This document shows positions 1-7,200 of a DNA stretch of 13,572 bases, in pieces. The stretch comes from an uncultured Flavobacteriia bacterium (GTDB taxonomy: Bacteria; Bacteroidota; Bacteroidia; Flavobacteriales_D; Crocinitomicaceae). The stretch lies in assembly GCA_903930085.1 (NCBI GenBank), contig CAIYXD010000458.1, positions 1 through 13,572 of the forward strand, written 5' to 3'. The number at the start of each line of letters is the position of its first letter. Position 1 is the stretch's first letter. A model generated the notes under the pieces. The model searched no databases. It had not been told where the DNA came from and worked only from the letters and a program-made list of their open reading frames with translations. Both the position numbers and the translations under genes were made by a program.

Positions 1-1
1 A

Positions 2-175
2 AATGGAGATACTGTGACGTTAACAAAAGAATTAGACGTAAAAGGAGCAACATTTTCTGCAAAACGTGGAACTGCAGTTCGTAATATCCGATTGGTGCAC
101 GATAACGCAGAACAAATCGAAGGAAAAATCGAAGGACAATCTATTGTGATTCTAACGCAGTATGTGAAGAAATAA
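2..175 (+). CDS. PhnA/YjdM-like zinc-ribbon family protein, 3' end only (57 residues)
   Basis: The reading frame from base 2 to the TAA at 173-175 gives 57 C-terminal residues that resemble the C-terminal domain of PhnA/YjdM proteins. Recognisable blocks are NGDTVTLTKELDVKGA, GTAVRNIRLV and the ending LTQYVKK, which correspond to the family's DGDxVTxxKDLKVKG, GTKVKNIRLV and LKSEFVKK blocks. The N-terminal zinc ribbon lies outside the window. The family was once linked to alkylphosphonate use through its position beside the E. coli phn genes, but its biochemical role is not established and nothing here indicates phosphonate metabolism. A strong terminator follows, so this is the last gene of its transcript. 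The family call rests on remembered sequence similarity across about half the protein. Confidence 0.8.
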   Translation, partial: NGDTVTLTKELDVKGATFSAKRGTAVRNIRLVHDNAEQIEGKIEGQSIVILTQYVKK

Positions 176-196
176 TTTAAAGTATGCTTTTAAGTT

Positions 197-236
197 AAAA
201 TCCTTCCGAGTAATTGGAGGGATTTTTTTGTTTTTT
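197..236 (+). terminator. Rho-independent terminator of the PhnA-like gene
   Basis: ATCCTTCC (200-207) pairs with GGAGGGAT (216-223) over eight base pairs including one T-G pair, around an 8-base loop. A-T pairs extend the base of the stem. The right arm runs straight into seven T residues (223-229), a G, and six more T (231-236). It begins 22 bases after the stop codon of the partial gene. Confidence 0.9.
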
Positions 237-466
237 GAACTTTTTAAGAGACATACTATCAATAGGATTTTAAGGCTTAAAACAGAGAATTTCCATACTT
301 TGAGCTTTCATGACTGCATGTCGGGTAAAACCAGCTACAAAAGCAGGGTCTATTATTTTTAATATGAAGTGTTTAGAAGATTAGACATGTATCTTTTCAA
401 CACAATGTGTTTCTTCCTGTATTTTACCGGAATTAAAATTTTGTAGTTTAGTTGAAAATTAGTAAC
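237..466. other. Intergenic region before the T9SS gene
   Basis: About 230 AT-rich bases with no convincing gene. One short plus-strand frame starting at the ATG near 310 gives only about 24 residues and matches nothing recognisable. Two imperfect 7-of-8 matches to the Bacteroidota -7 element occur on the plus strand: TATCTTTT at 390-397 and TAGTTTAG at 444-451. Neither has an evident -33 TTG, so the promoter of the downstream gene is not fixed. Confidence 0.4.
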
Positions 467-2062
467 ATGAAAATCTTGATCAACTTATCCGCTATGCTTA
501 TTGCAATTACTTGCAATTCTCAATTAAATAACACCAGAATTATTGACAAAAATAATGCCTCGGCTAAAATAGGCGATGAAGGTTTTTTTTTCAACAACAG
601 CAGTCTTGGGATTGCCGGATATGAAATTCCAAAAGGTTCAGGTCTATCAACAATATTTTTAGGTTCCTTTTGGGTTGGAGCAGAAGATCAAAATGGCGTT
701 TTATATCTAAGTGGTGAACACTATAGTTCAAATCCCTTAAATCAGTTGCATTCAGGTCCAATTGCCAGTTCTGGACAATATACATCTTTGGACTACAGTA
801 ACCAATATCAAGAGTCAATTTGGAAGGTAACAAAATTGGAAATTAACACACATATTTCAAATTTCGCGAATGTGGGTTATTCCATTCCTCAATCCTTACT
901 GGATTGGCCAGGAAATGGTGATGTAAGTCTTGGCGTTGTTGGACAATTAGCTCCTTATGTGGATAATAATGGGGATGGAATTTATACCCCATCGGATGGT
1001 GATTATCCCGATGTTAGAGGAGATGAAGCTGTTTACGTAATCATGAACGATCAATCTGGAACAAATCCAAATTCCTTGGGAATAGAATTACACGCCATGT
1101 TTTACCAATTTAGCTCCGCTGGATATTTCAATAACACAACGTTTTTAAATGTTAGCGTTTTTAATCGAAGCAATAGAAATTACCACAATTTCAAACAAAC
1201 TCTATTTATGGATTTTGATATTGGTAATTATAGTGATGATTACATTGGTTGTAACATTGCAAATAGTGTAGCATTTGGTTATAATGGGGATGAGAATGAC
1301 GAAGCAGATGGTGGCGGACCGGGATATGGTTTAAATCCGCCGTGTCAAGGGATTGTCAGCTTGAGTCACGACATGTATTCTTTTTGTTATTTCACAGAAA
1401 CTAGTCAACTGCAATATGATATTTATAATGGAACCAATGGTGTCTTATGGAATTTTATGAATGCAAAATGGGGAGATGGTTCTCCATGGCTGTATGGTGG
1501 ATTGGGCTACCAAGGGAGTTCTGGGGTTTCCAATTCTCCAACTAATTTTATGTATTCAGGGAATCCAAATGATCTATCGGCATGGCATGAAAGCAATGTC
1601 AATAGTCCACCTGGGGATAGACGAGGAATTTTTACTATTTCCGAAGATGGATTGTCTGCAGGGTCTTCCATTTGTTCCGATTATGCATTTATTTACGATA
1701 AGTCAAGTAATCGATTAGCAAATGTTCAAAATGTTATTAATATTGCCGGTAGCTTGCGCAGCTTGTATGAGTCACAATTCGTATTTCCGTGCGAGGTCGA
1801 AAGCTTCAATGCCATTATCGAAGAAGAACTTTTTACATTTAAGTTATTTCCAAATCCATCTACAGGTACTTTTTCAATCCATTTAGAAAACCTTCCTATT
1901 AATGGAAAAGTTACAATTTTTGATCTTACTGGTAGAGAAGTATTTTCCCACGGAATAGCAGAAAAGACCACGGAGATCAGTTTGCCAGAAGCTTCGGGAG
2001 TATATGTTGTTGTTTTTCAATCCAGTCAGGGGAGTTCAGTTCAAAAAATGATATTCGAATAA
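467..2062 (+). CDS. Secreted T9SS type A sorting-domain protein of unknown function
   Basis: A 531-residue exported protein. The ATG at 467 is preferred over an in-frame TTG at 452 because MKILINLSAMLIAIT then forms a normal signal peptide, probably cleaved near CNS/Q; a lipobox reading is weak because Thr precedes the Cys. The last 74 residues (about 458-531) are a T9SS type A C-terminal sorting domain: the FPNPSTGTF block, then a beta-sandwich with FDLTGREV and GVYVVVF, ending in KMIFE. The protein should therefore cross the outer membrane by the type IX (Por) system, with this domain removed and the body released or attached to the surface. A Ca-binding-like loop, DNNGDGIYTPSDGD (about 166-179), precedes DYPDVRGDEAVYV, an arrangement familiar from uncharacterised Bacteroidota surface proteins. 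No catalytic motif was recognised. It appears monocistronic. Family assignment is firm; function is unknown. Confidence 0.88.
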   Translation: MKILINLSAMLIAITCNSQLNNTRIIDKNNASAKIGDEGFFFNNSSLGIAGYEIPKGSGLSTIFLGSFWVGAEDQNGVLYLSGEHYSSNPLNQLHSGPIASSGQYTSLDYSNQYQESIWKVTKLEINTHISNFANVGYSIPQSLLDWPGNGDVSLGVVGQLAPYVDNNGDGIYTPSDGDYPDVRGDEAVYVIMNDQSGTNPNSLGIELHAMFYQFSSAGYFNNTTFLNVSVFNRSNRNYHNFKQTLFMDFDIGNYSDDYIGCNIANSVAFGYNGDENDEADGGGPGYGLNPPCQGIVSLSHDMYSFCYFTETSQLQYDIYNGTNGVLWNFMNAKWGDGSPWLYGGLGYQGSSGVSNSPTNFMYSGNPNDLSAWHESNVNSPPGDRRGIFTISEDGLSAGSSICSDYAFIYDKSSNRLANVQNVINIAGSLRSLYESQFVFPCEVESFNAIIEEELFTFKLFPNPSTGTFSIHLENLPINGKVTIFDLTGREVFSHGIAEKTTEISLPEASGVYVVVFQSSQGSSVQKMIFE

Positions 2063-2183
2063 AATAGATTTCTTCCAATAAATTGTATGTAATGTTTTGT
2101 TTTTCAAACCGATCTCGTTGCTTTGTAAAAACATCTTCAACGACCAATGCTGCCTGCGAGAAAATCATAACTCAAAAAATCCC

Positions 2184-2191
2184 TATCTTTG
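2184..2191 (+). promoter_or_regulatory. Bacteroidota -7 promoter element for dusB
   Basis: TATCTTTG is an exact match to the TAnnTTTG -7 consensus used by the primary sigma factor of Bacteroidota. Only CACC (2192-2195) separates it from the dusB ATG, so transcription should start at or within a base or two of the start codon. No clear -33 TTG is visible at the usual 17-23 base spacing. Confidence 0.6.
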
Positions 2192-2195
2192 CACC

Positions 2196-3188
2196 ATGGT
2201 AAAAATCCGTGACATAGAATTAGGCGAATTTCCACTGCTTCTTGCTCCAATGGAGGACGTAAGCGATCCGCCTTTTCGAGCACTTTGCAAAAAACACGGT
2301 GCAGATTTGATGTACACGGAATTTATTTCCTCCGAAGGATTAATTCGAGATGCAGCGAAAAGTGTGCAGAAAATGGATATTTACGAATACGAGCGCCCGG
2401 TAGGTATTCAAATATTCGGATACGACATTGAAAGCATGCGGGAGGCAACACGAATAATAGAAAAAACAAACCCAGATATCATCGATATTAATTTCGGTTG
2501 CCCAGTGAAAAAGGTTACCTGCAAAGGTGCTGGAGCAGGAATGCTGCAAGATATTCCAAAGCTCATTCGGATGACGGATGCAATTGTAAAAGAAACGAAT
2601 TTGCCTGTAACTGTCAAAACACGTTTGGGCTGGGATAATGAATCAAAATTTGTTGTCAGTACTTCGGAAAAACTTCAAGATGTTGGTGTGGAAGCTATTT
2701 CTATTCATGGCAGAACGCGCGTTCAATTGTATAAAGGAGATGCAGATTGGACTTTAATTGGTGAAGTGAAAAATAATCCACGCATGCGTATTCCCATTTT
2801 TGGAAATGGCGATATCGATACGCCGGAAAAAGCGGTGGAATATAAAAATCGATATGGTGTTGATGGAATCATGATTGGAAGGGCAAGTATCGGTTATCCC
2901 TGGATTTTTAAGGAAGTAAAACATTATATGGCAACTGGCGAACATTTACCTTCTCCTGGTGTAAAAGAGCGCGTGGAAGCTGCTATTCAACATTTGGAAA
3001 TGAGCGTAAAATGGAAAGGTGAAACCTTAGGGATTGCTGAAATGAAACGCCATTACACGAACTATTTTAAAGGGATTGCTCATTTTAAAGAATACCGAAT
3101 GAAATTGGTTACTTCTTTTGATTTAAAGGAAATAAAAGAAATTTTAGACTTCGTTTCAGAAAATGAAAATCAATTTGAATTTGTTTGA
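2196..3188 (+). CDS. dusB: tRNA-dihydrouridine synthase DusB
   Basis: A 330-residue flavoenzyme that reduces specific uridines in the tRNA D-loop to dihydrouridine using FMN and NAD(P)H in the cytoplasm. The family motifs appear in order: LLAPMEDVSDPPFR (15-28) for FMN binding, NFGCPVKKV (99-107) with the conserved catalytic Cys102, KTRLGW (141-146), SIHGRTR (169-175), GNGDI (203-207) and MIGRASIGYPW (226-236) for the flavin phosphate. The helical tRNA-binding domain fills the C-terminal third. The frame stays open upstream to 2097, but the ATG at 2196 is chosen because the protein then begins MVKIRDIELGEFPLLLAP, as flavobacterial DusB proteins do, and because the 33 extra codons would cover the -7 element. 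The length is typical. It is not followed by fis, its partner in E. coli, and appears to be transcribed alone. Confidence 0.95.
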   Translation: MVKIRDIELGEFPLLLAPMEDVSDPPFRALCKKHGADLMYTEFISSEGLIRDAAKSVQKMDIYEYERPVGIQIFGYDIESMREATRIIEKTNPDIIDINFGCPVKKVTCKGAGAGMLQDIPKLIRMTDAIVKETNLPVTVKTRLGWDNESKFVVSTSEKLQDVGVEAISIHGRTRVQLYKGDADWTLIGEVKNNPRMRIPIFGNGDIDTPEKAVEYKNRYGVDGIMIGRASIGYPWIFKEVKHYMATGEHLPSPGVKERVEAAIQHLEMSVKWKGETLGIAEMKRHYTNYFKGIAHFKEYRMKLVTSFDLKEIKEILDFVSENENQFEFV

Positions 3189-3293
3189 TTTTTAAGAAGA
3201 TTGTATTCGCCAATTGGAAATTTAAATCGCTTTTTATCTTGGACAACTCATAATAATTGAAACAATTAAAACATCCCCAATAAAACAGAAAAT

Positions 3294-3301
3294 TAGGTTT
3301 G
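3294..3301 (+). promoter_or_regulatory. Possible -7 element upstream of paaZ
   Basis: TAGGTTTG exactly matches TAnnTTTG and lies about 170 bases before paaZ, upstream of the palindromic region at 3351-3415. No -33 TTG is seen at the usual spacing. A weaker match, TAATTTTA (3447-3454), sits 18 bases before the paaZ ATG and is an alternative promoter. Which one is used cannot be decided from the sequence. Confidence 0.3.
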
Positions 3302-3350
3302 TAAATCAGGCAGGAGACTGAGTTTGAAAGAAACAATCATCGTATATACC

Positions 3351-3415
3351 GTAAATGTAATTATTTTATCGATAAACAGTATTAAAACGTCGATAAAAAA
3401 ATAAAAAACATTTAC
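3351..3415. promoter_or_regulatory. Palindromic candidate operator upstream of paaZ
   Basis: This AT-rich stretch is the only structured part of the 284-base gap between dusB and paaZ. It contains a perfect 12-base palindrome, TTTATCGATAAA (3365-3376). Its half-site TCGATAAA (3369-3376) recurs at 3390-3397, exactly 21 bases downstream, which is two helical turns. The whole is bracketed by GTAAATG (3351-3357) and its inverse CATTTAC (3409-3415). This layout suits binding of a dimeric regulator controlling paaZ, for example a TetR-type PaaR. The regulator identity is inference and the low base complexity weakens the case. Confidence 0.4.
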
Positions 3416-3472
3416 TAGACTTCTGCAATTATGCTCCAAGAATCATTAATTTTAAAGTTCTAAATAAAAAGT

Positions 3473-5521
3473 ATGCAACGGTATCAAAGTTATGCGTTAG
3501 GAAAATGGTTCGATGGTGAAGGGACAGAAACAAATCTCTTTAACGCGATTACAGGTGAAAAGATTGGTGAAGCTTCCAGTATAGGTTTGGATTATGCAGC
3601 AATGTTGGAATATGGTCGTAAAACTGGCGGACACGCCCTGCGTAAAATGACCTTTCAGGAAAGAGGAAGAATGCTGAAAGCGCTGGCCTTGCATCTAATG
3701 ACCAAAAAGGAAAGGTATTACGAAGTGAGTTCTTGGACTGGTGCAACGCGCATCGATTCATGGATTGATATTGAAGGCGGAATCGGAAATTTATTCGCGA
3801 ATGCTTCACTTCGACGCCAATTTCCCGATCTTCCTTATTATGTAGATGGTGTGGCTGCTCCGTTATCAAAAAACGGTTCGTTTATCGGTCACCACATTAT
3901 GGTTCCCAGAGAAGGAGTGGTAATTCATATCAATGCATTCAACTTTCCAATTTGGGGAATGTTGGAAAAAATTGCAGTCAATTTCATGGCTGGAGTTTCT
4001 GCAATCGTAAAACCTTCCGGTGTAACGTGTTATTTAACAGAAGTTATGGTGCACGATATCATAGAATCAAAAATTCTCCCTGAAGGCGCATTACAATTGG
4101 TTTGTGGGTCAGCAAGAGGAATTCTCGATAGCGTTTCATCTGAAGACATGGTAACATTTACCGGAAGCGCTTCTACGGGTTTACTCTTAAAATCGTCTCC
4201 TCAGATTGTTCAAAATAACGTCATGTTCAATTTGGAAGCAGATTCTCTTAACGCCACTATTTTGGGAGAAAAGGCGGTTCCTGGAACGGAAGAATTTAAT
4301 TTATTTATAAAAGAAGCGGCGAAGGAAATTACAGTTAAAGCAGGACAGAAATGTACGGCTGTTCGAAGAATAATTGTACCGGAAAATTTGACCGATGAGG
4401 TAGAAAAAGCTATTGCTGCTCGACTTGCGACTACTATAATTGGTAATCCAAGTATGGAAGGTGTAAGAATGGGGGCACTTGCAACGCGCGGTCAAGTAGA
4501 AAGTGTGCGTGCAAGTGTAGAACAATTAGCGAAGTCGCAGAAAATAGTTTTTGGTTCACTAGACGATTTTGAAGTTGTAGGAGCAGATAAAAACAAAGGT
4601 GCATTTTTCTCGCCAATTTTATTTAGTAACAACGATCCGTTCAATAATACAGATGTTCACGAAATAGAAGCTTTTGGCCCCGTTGCGACAGTAATGCCAT
4701 ATAAAACATTGGACGAAGCTATTGAATTGGCAAAAATGGGCAAAGGTTCGCTCGTTTCTTCCATCGTAACGCCGGATGATCAAGAAGCAATGGAATATGT
4801 AATCGGCGCAGCAAGTATGCATGGTCGAATTCTAGTATTGAATAAAGATTGCGCAAAAGAATCTACAGGTCACGGTTCCCCAATGCCGTTATTGACACAT
4901 GGAGGTCCGGGTCGCGCAGGTGGCGGCGAAGAAATGGGCGGAAAACGCGGTGTTTTGCATTATTTACAACGAACCGCAATTCAGGGACATCCAACTACGA
5001 TTACTCGGATTACGCAGCAATTTCAGGTTGGTGCAAAAATGCCGGAAGCTAATCCGCATGTGTTCCGACAACATTTTGAAGAGTTAGTTGTCGGAGAAAC
5101 TGTTTTTACACATAAACACACGGTTACAGATGCCGATATCGTGAACTTTGCAAATGTTTCTGGTGATAATTTCTACGCACACATGGATGCTACTTCTTTA
5201 GAAGGAACAATCTTTGAACGCCGCGTTGCACATGGTTATTTTATCTTGTCCAAGGCTGCTGGATTATTCGTAGATCCTAAAAAAGGCCCTGTCTTGCTGA
5301 ATTATGGTTTGGAAGATGCACGTTTTACAAAACCGGTGTACCCTGGGGCAACAATTGGTGTTCGATTTACCGTTAAAGAGAAGGTGGATCAGGAAAAGAA
5401 ATCCGAGGACGATATCGCCAAAGGAATTGTGAAATTTTTGGTGGACGTTTACGACGAAACAGGAGAAACTGTAGCAATGGCTACAATTCTAACGATGGTT
5501 CGGAAATTAGATCAAAATTAA
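3473..5521 (+). CDS. paaZ: Bifunctional oxepin-CoA hydrolase / 3-oxo-5,6-dehydrosuberyl-CoA semialdehyde dehydrogenase PaaZ
   Basis: A 682-residue two-domain enzyme of aerobic phenylacetyl-CoA degradation, nearly the same length as E. coli PaaZ (681). The C-terminal MaoC-like hydratase domain (about 530-682) opens the oxepin-CoA ring; the N-terminal aldehyde dehydrogenase domain (about 1-510) oxidises the reactive semialdehyde with NADP before it can cyclise. Visible residues are the ALDH general base Glu255 in FNLEADSLN, the nucleophile Cys294 in AGQKCTAVRR, the FTGSASTG cofactor loop (229-236) and EAFGPVA (399-405). In the hydratase domain, Asp565 and His570 in SGDNFYAH match the catalytic pair Asp561/His566 of E. 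coli. Both active sites therefore look intact. The gene stands alone: paaABCDE, paaG, paaJ and paaK are not beside it. It ends 14 bases before the convergent MBOAT gene. The assignment is very secure. Confidence 0.97.
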   Translation: MQRYQSYALGKWFDGEGTETNLFNAITGEKIGEASSIGLDYAAMLEYGRKTGGHALRKMTFQERGRMLKALALHLMTKKERYYEVSSWTGATRIDSWIDIEGGIGNLFANASLRRQFPDLPYYVDGVAAPLSKNGSFIGHHIMVPREGVVIHINAFNFPIWGMLEKIAVNFMAGVSAIVKPSGVTCYLTEVMVHDIIESKILPEGALQLVCGSARGILDSVSSEDMVTFTGSASTGLLLKSSPQIVQNNVMFNLEADSLNATILGEKAVPGTEEFNLFIKEAAKEITVKAGQKCTAVRRIIVPENLTDEVEKAIAARLATTIIGNPSMEGVRMGALATRGQVESVRASVEQLAKSQKIVFGSLDDFEVVGADKNKGAFFSPILFSNNDPFNNTDVHEIEAFGPVATVMPYKTLDEAIELAKMGKGSLVSSIVTPDDQEAMEYVIGAASMHGRILVLNKDCAKESTGHGSPMPLLTHGGPGRAGGGEEMGGKRGVLHYLQRTAIQGHPTTITRITQQFQVGAKMPEANPHVFRQHFEELVVGETVFTHKHTVTDADIVNFANVSGDNFYAHMDATSLEGTIFERRVAHGYFILSKAAGLFVDPKKGPVLLNYGLEDARFTKPVYPGATIGVRFTVKEKVDQEKKSEDDIAKGIVKFLVDVYDETGETVAMATILTMVRKLDQN

Positions 5522-5535
5522 CGCAGAATCTAAAG

Positions 5536-7200
5536 TTAATATTCAAAATAAGCAAATGGCTTGAATGTATCGGAAACAGCTTGATACATCAAAATCACAA
5601 TAATTGCAACAGCAACAGCTTGCAGCGGCATAGGGAAACTTTTGAATAGTTTTTCCCAGAGTGCTTTTACATTTTGTGGCAGCCAATGGAGAATATATCC
5701 AACTAATATTACCCAAAAAACACTTTGGTAAGTGGTTAATACGGTTACAAATGTTGTCCATTCAAAACCAAACTTATTCCAAATGTGGTTGAGCATTGCC
5801 ATTGGTGCGCCTTCCTCTTCCAAGCGGAACCAGATTCTGGTAAAGGTGATAAAATTGAACGTAAGGAATACTTTCCAGAAGTGTACGAGCAACCAACTTT
5901 TATTTTCGTAAGGTGAGATCTTTTTCCAGTGATTATATAGAATCAAGGCAAGTCCATTCATTGTTCCCCACATCACGAAATTTTCACTAGCGCCATGCCA
6001 CAAGCCACCTACAACCATCGTAATCAGTAAGTTTAAATCGCGGTGAACGTATTTTTTGAAATTTGGAACAACCAAAACGCCAAAGATATAAATGGCTGTT
6101 AATCCAATGTAAACGAAGATAAGTTCATACCATTGCGTGATAAAAATGAGGAAAACAAAAATGATGAATGTGGCAAGGTAGGTGCCAATTCCACCAGTTT
6201 TATTTCCACCCAATGGAATATACAAATAGTCTCTCAGCCAAGATCCTAATGATTTGTGCCATCTTCTCCAAAAATCAGATACGCTTGTTGCTTTATAGGG
6301 CGAATTAAAATTTTCCAATAATTTGATTCCCATTAATCGGGATAATCCAATTGCAATATCTGTGTAACCTGAAAAATCCCCGTAAATTTGCAAAGAATAT
6401 CCCCACATTGCCAAAACACTCACAAAACCTGGAAAAGCTTCTGGTGTTTCAACTACTTTGTCAATAAAATGAACAGCAATATAATCTGCGAGAACAATTT
6501 TCTTGAGCAAACCTTTTACAATTTGAATGATTGCACCGCTGAAATCGTCTTTATTCAATGCATAAGGTTGGCGAATCTGTGGCAGAAAGTCTTTTGCTCT
6601 AACAATCGGACCTAGTAATAAATGCGGAAAAAAGGTTACAAAAAATGTGTAGTCAAAGAAGTTAGATACGGGTTCAACCTCTTTGCGGTAAATATCTATG
6701 AAATATGAGATACTTTGAAACGTAAAGAAGGAAAGCCCAATTGGCAGGATTATTTGATCTACAGCAAAGTAATTTCCATCAAAAAAACTATTACCCCAAT
6801 AGGATAAATGGTTGAAAATCTGGAAATTTGAGTGGAACATTTCATTGAAGGAATCTGTAAAAAAGTAGGCGTATTTGAAATAGGCTAGTACCGTGACATT
6901 CAAAAAAGCAGCGATTCCAATTAGCCATTTCTTCGATTTTTGCGTTTTAGCCGTATGTACCCAATTACCGAAAAAATAATTACCAATTAAACTAAGGCCA
7001 AGGAGGATAATAAATAGCCCCGACGCTTTGAAATAAAAGAAAATACTGATTGCGGTCAAGAAAATACTTCGCACTAAAAAGAACTTGTGTACCGCTGAAA
7101 AAACAACCATAACGAGTAAGAAAAACAACCAAAAATCGAGTTGTGAAAAAATCAGTGGTTCTTTATCATTGAAAGAAAATATTTGCCAAAAACGATCCAT
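5536..7200 (-). CDS. MBOAT family O-acyltransferase (AlgI/PatA-like)
   Basis: A 554-residue polytopic inner-membrane protein of the AlgI/PatA/DltB branch of membrane-bound O-acyltransferases, which carry an acyl group, usually acetyl, from a cytoplasmic donor across the membrane for O-acylation of an exported polymer. The MBOAT core is clear: LGPIVRAKDFLPQ (196-208), YGDFSGYTDIAIG (273-285), NFNSPYKATSVSDFWRRWH (297-315), SLGSWLRDYLYIPLGG (317-332), and the signature GGLWHGA (398-404) holding the presumed catalytic His402. Long hydrophobic segments occur throughout. Its ATG directly follows the stop codon of the upstream SGNH gene with no bases between, so translation is probably coupled. It is the last gene of a three-gene operon with two SGNH proteins. 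The acceptor cannot be named because no alginate, peptidoglycan or other glycan gene is adjacent. Family certain, substrate unknown. Confidence 0.93.
   Translation of the reverse strand: MDRFWQIFSFNDKEPLIFSQLDFWLFFLLVMVVFSAVHKFFLVRSIFLTAISIFFYFKASGLFIILLGLSLIGNYFFGNWVHTAKTQKSKKWLIGIAAFLNVTVLAYFKYAYFFTDSFNEMFHSNFQIFNHLSYWGNSFFDGNYFAVDQIILPIGLSFFTFQSISYFIDIYRKEVEPVSNFFDYTFFVTFFPHLLLGPIVRAKDFLPQIRQPYALNKDDFSGAIIQIVKGLLKKIVLADYIAVHFIDKVVETPEAFPGFVSVLAMWGYSLQIYGDFSGYTDIAIGLSRLMGIKLLENFNSPYKATSVSDFWRRWHKSLGSWLRDYLYIPLGGNKTGGIGTYLATFIIFVFLIFITQWYELIFVYIGLTAIYIFGVLVVPNFKKYVHRDLNLLITMVVGGLWHGASENFVMWGTMNGLALILYNHWKKISPYENKSWLLVHFWKVFLTFNFITFTRIWFRLEEEGAPMAMLNHIWNKFGFEWTTFVTVLTTYQSVFWVILVGYILHWLPQNVKALWEKLFKSFPMPLQAVAVAIIVILMYQAVSDTFKPFAYFEY

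Noticed and set aside
310..384. Short plus-strand frame of about 24 residues in the first intergenic region
   Set aside because: Too short, no start context and no recognisable similarity.
444..451. Octamer TAGTTTAG shared before the T9SS gene (444-451) and the ABC gene (13121-13128)
   Set aside because: Each is one base off the -7 consensus and lies 15-18 bases before the ATG, but neither has a -33 element and an AT-rich octamer can easily recur by chance, so no separate promoter call was made.
452..466. In-frame TTG start five codons before the ATG of the T9SS gene
   Set aside because: The ATG at 467 gives a cleaner signal peptide; the added residues bring no support.
2097..2195. N-terminal extension of dusB in the same open frame
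   Set aside because: The extra 33 codons have no family counterpart, and they contain the -7 promoter octamer and likely transcription start.
3109..3336. Minus-strand 75-residue open frame reaching into the dusB-paaZ gap
   Set aside because: Composition follows the AT-rich spacer, it overlaps the dusB 3' end, and no family is recognisable.
3549..3869. Minus-strand 106-residue open frame inside paaZ
   Set aside because: It is antisense to a strongly conserved coding region and has no recognisable domain; a coincidental shadow frame.
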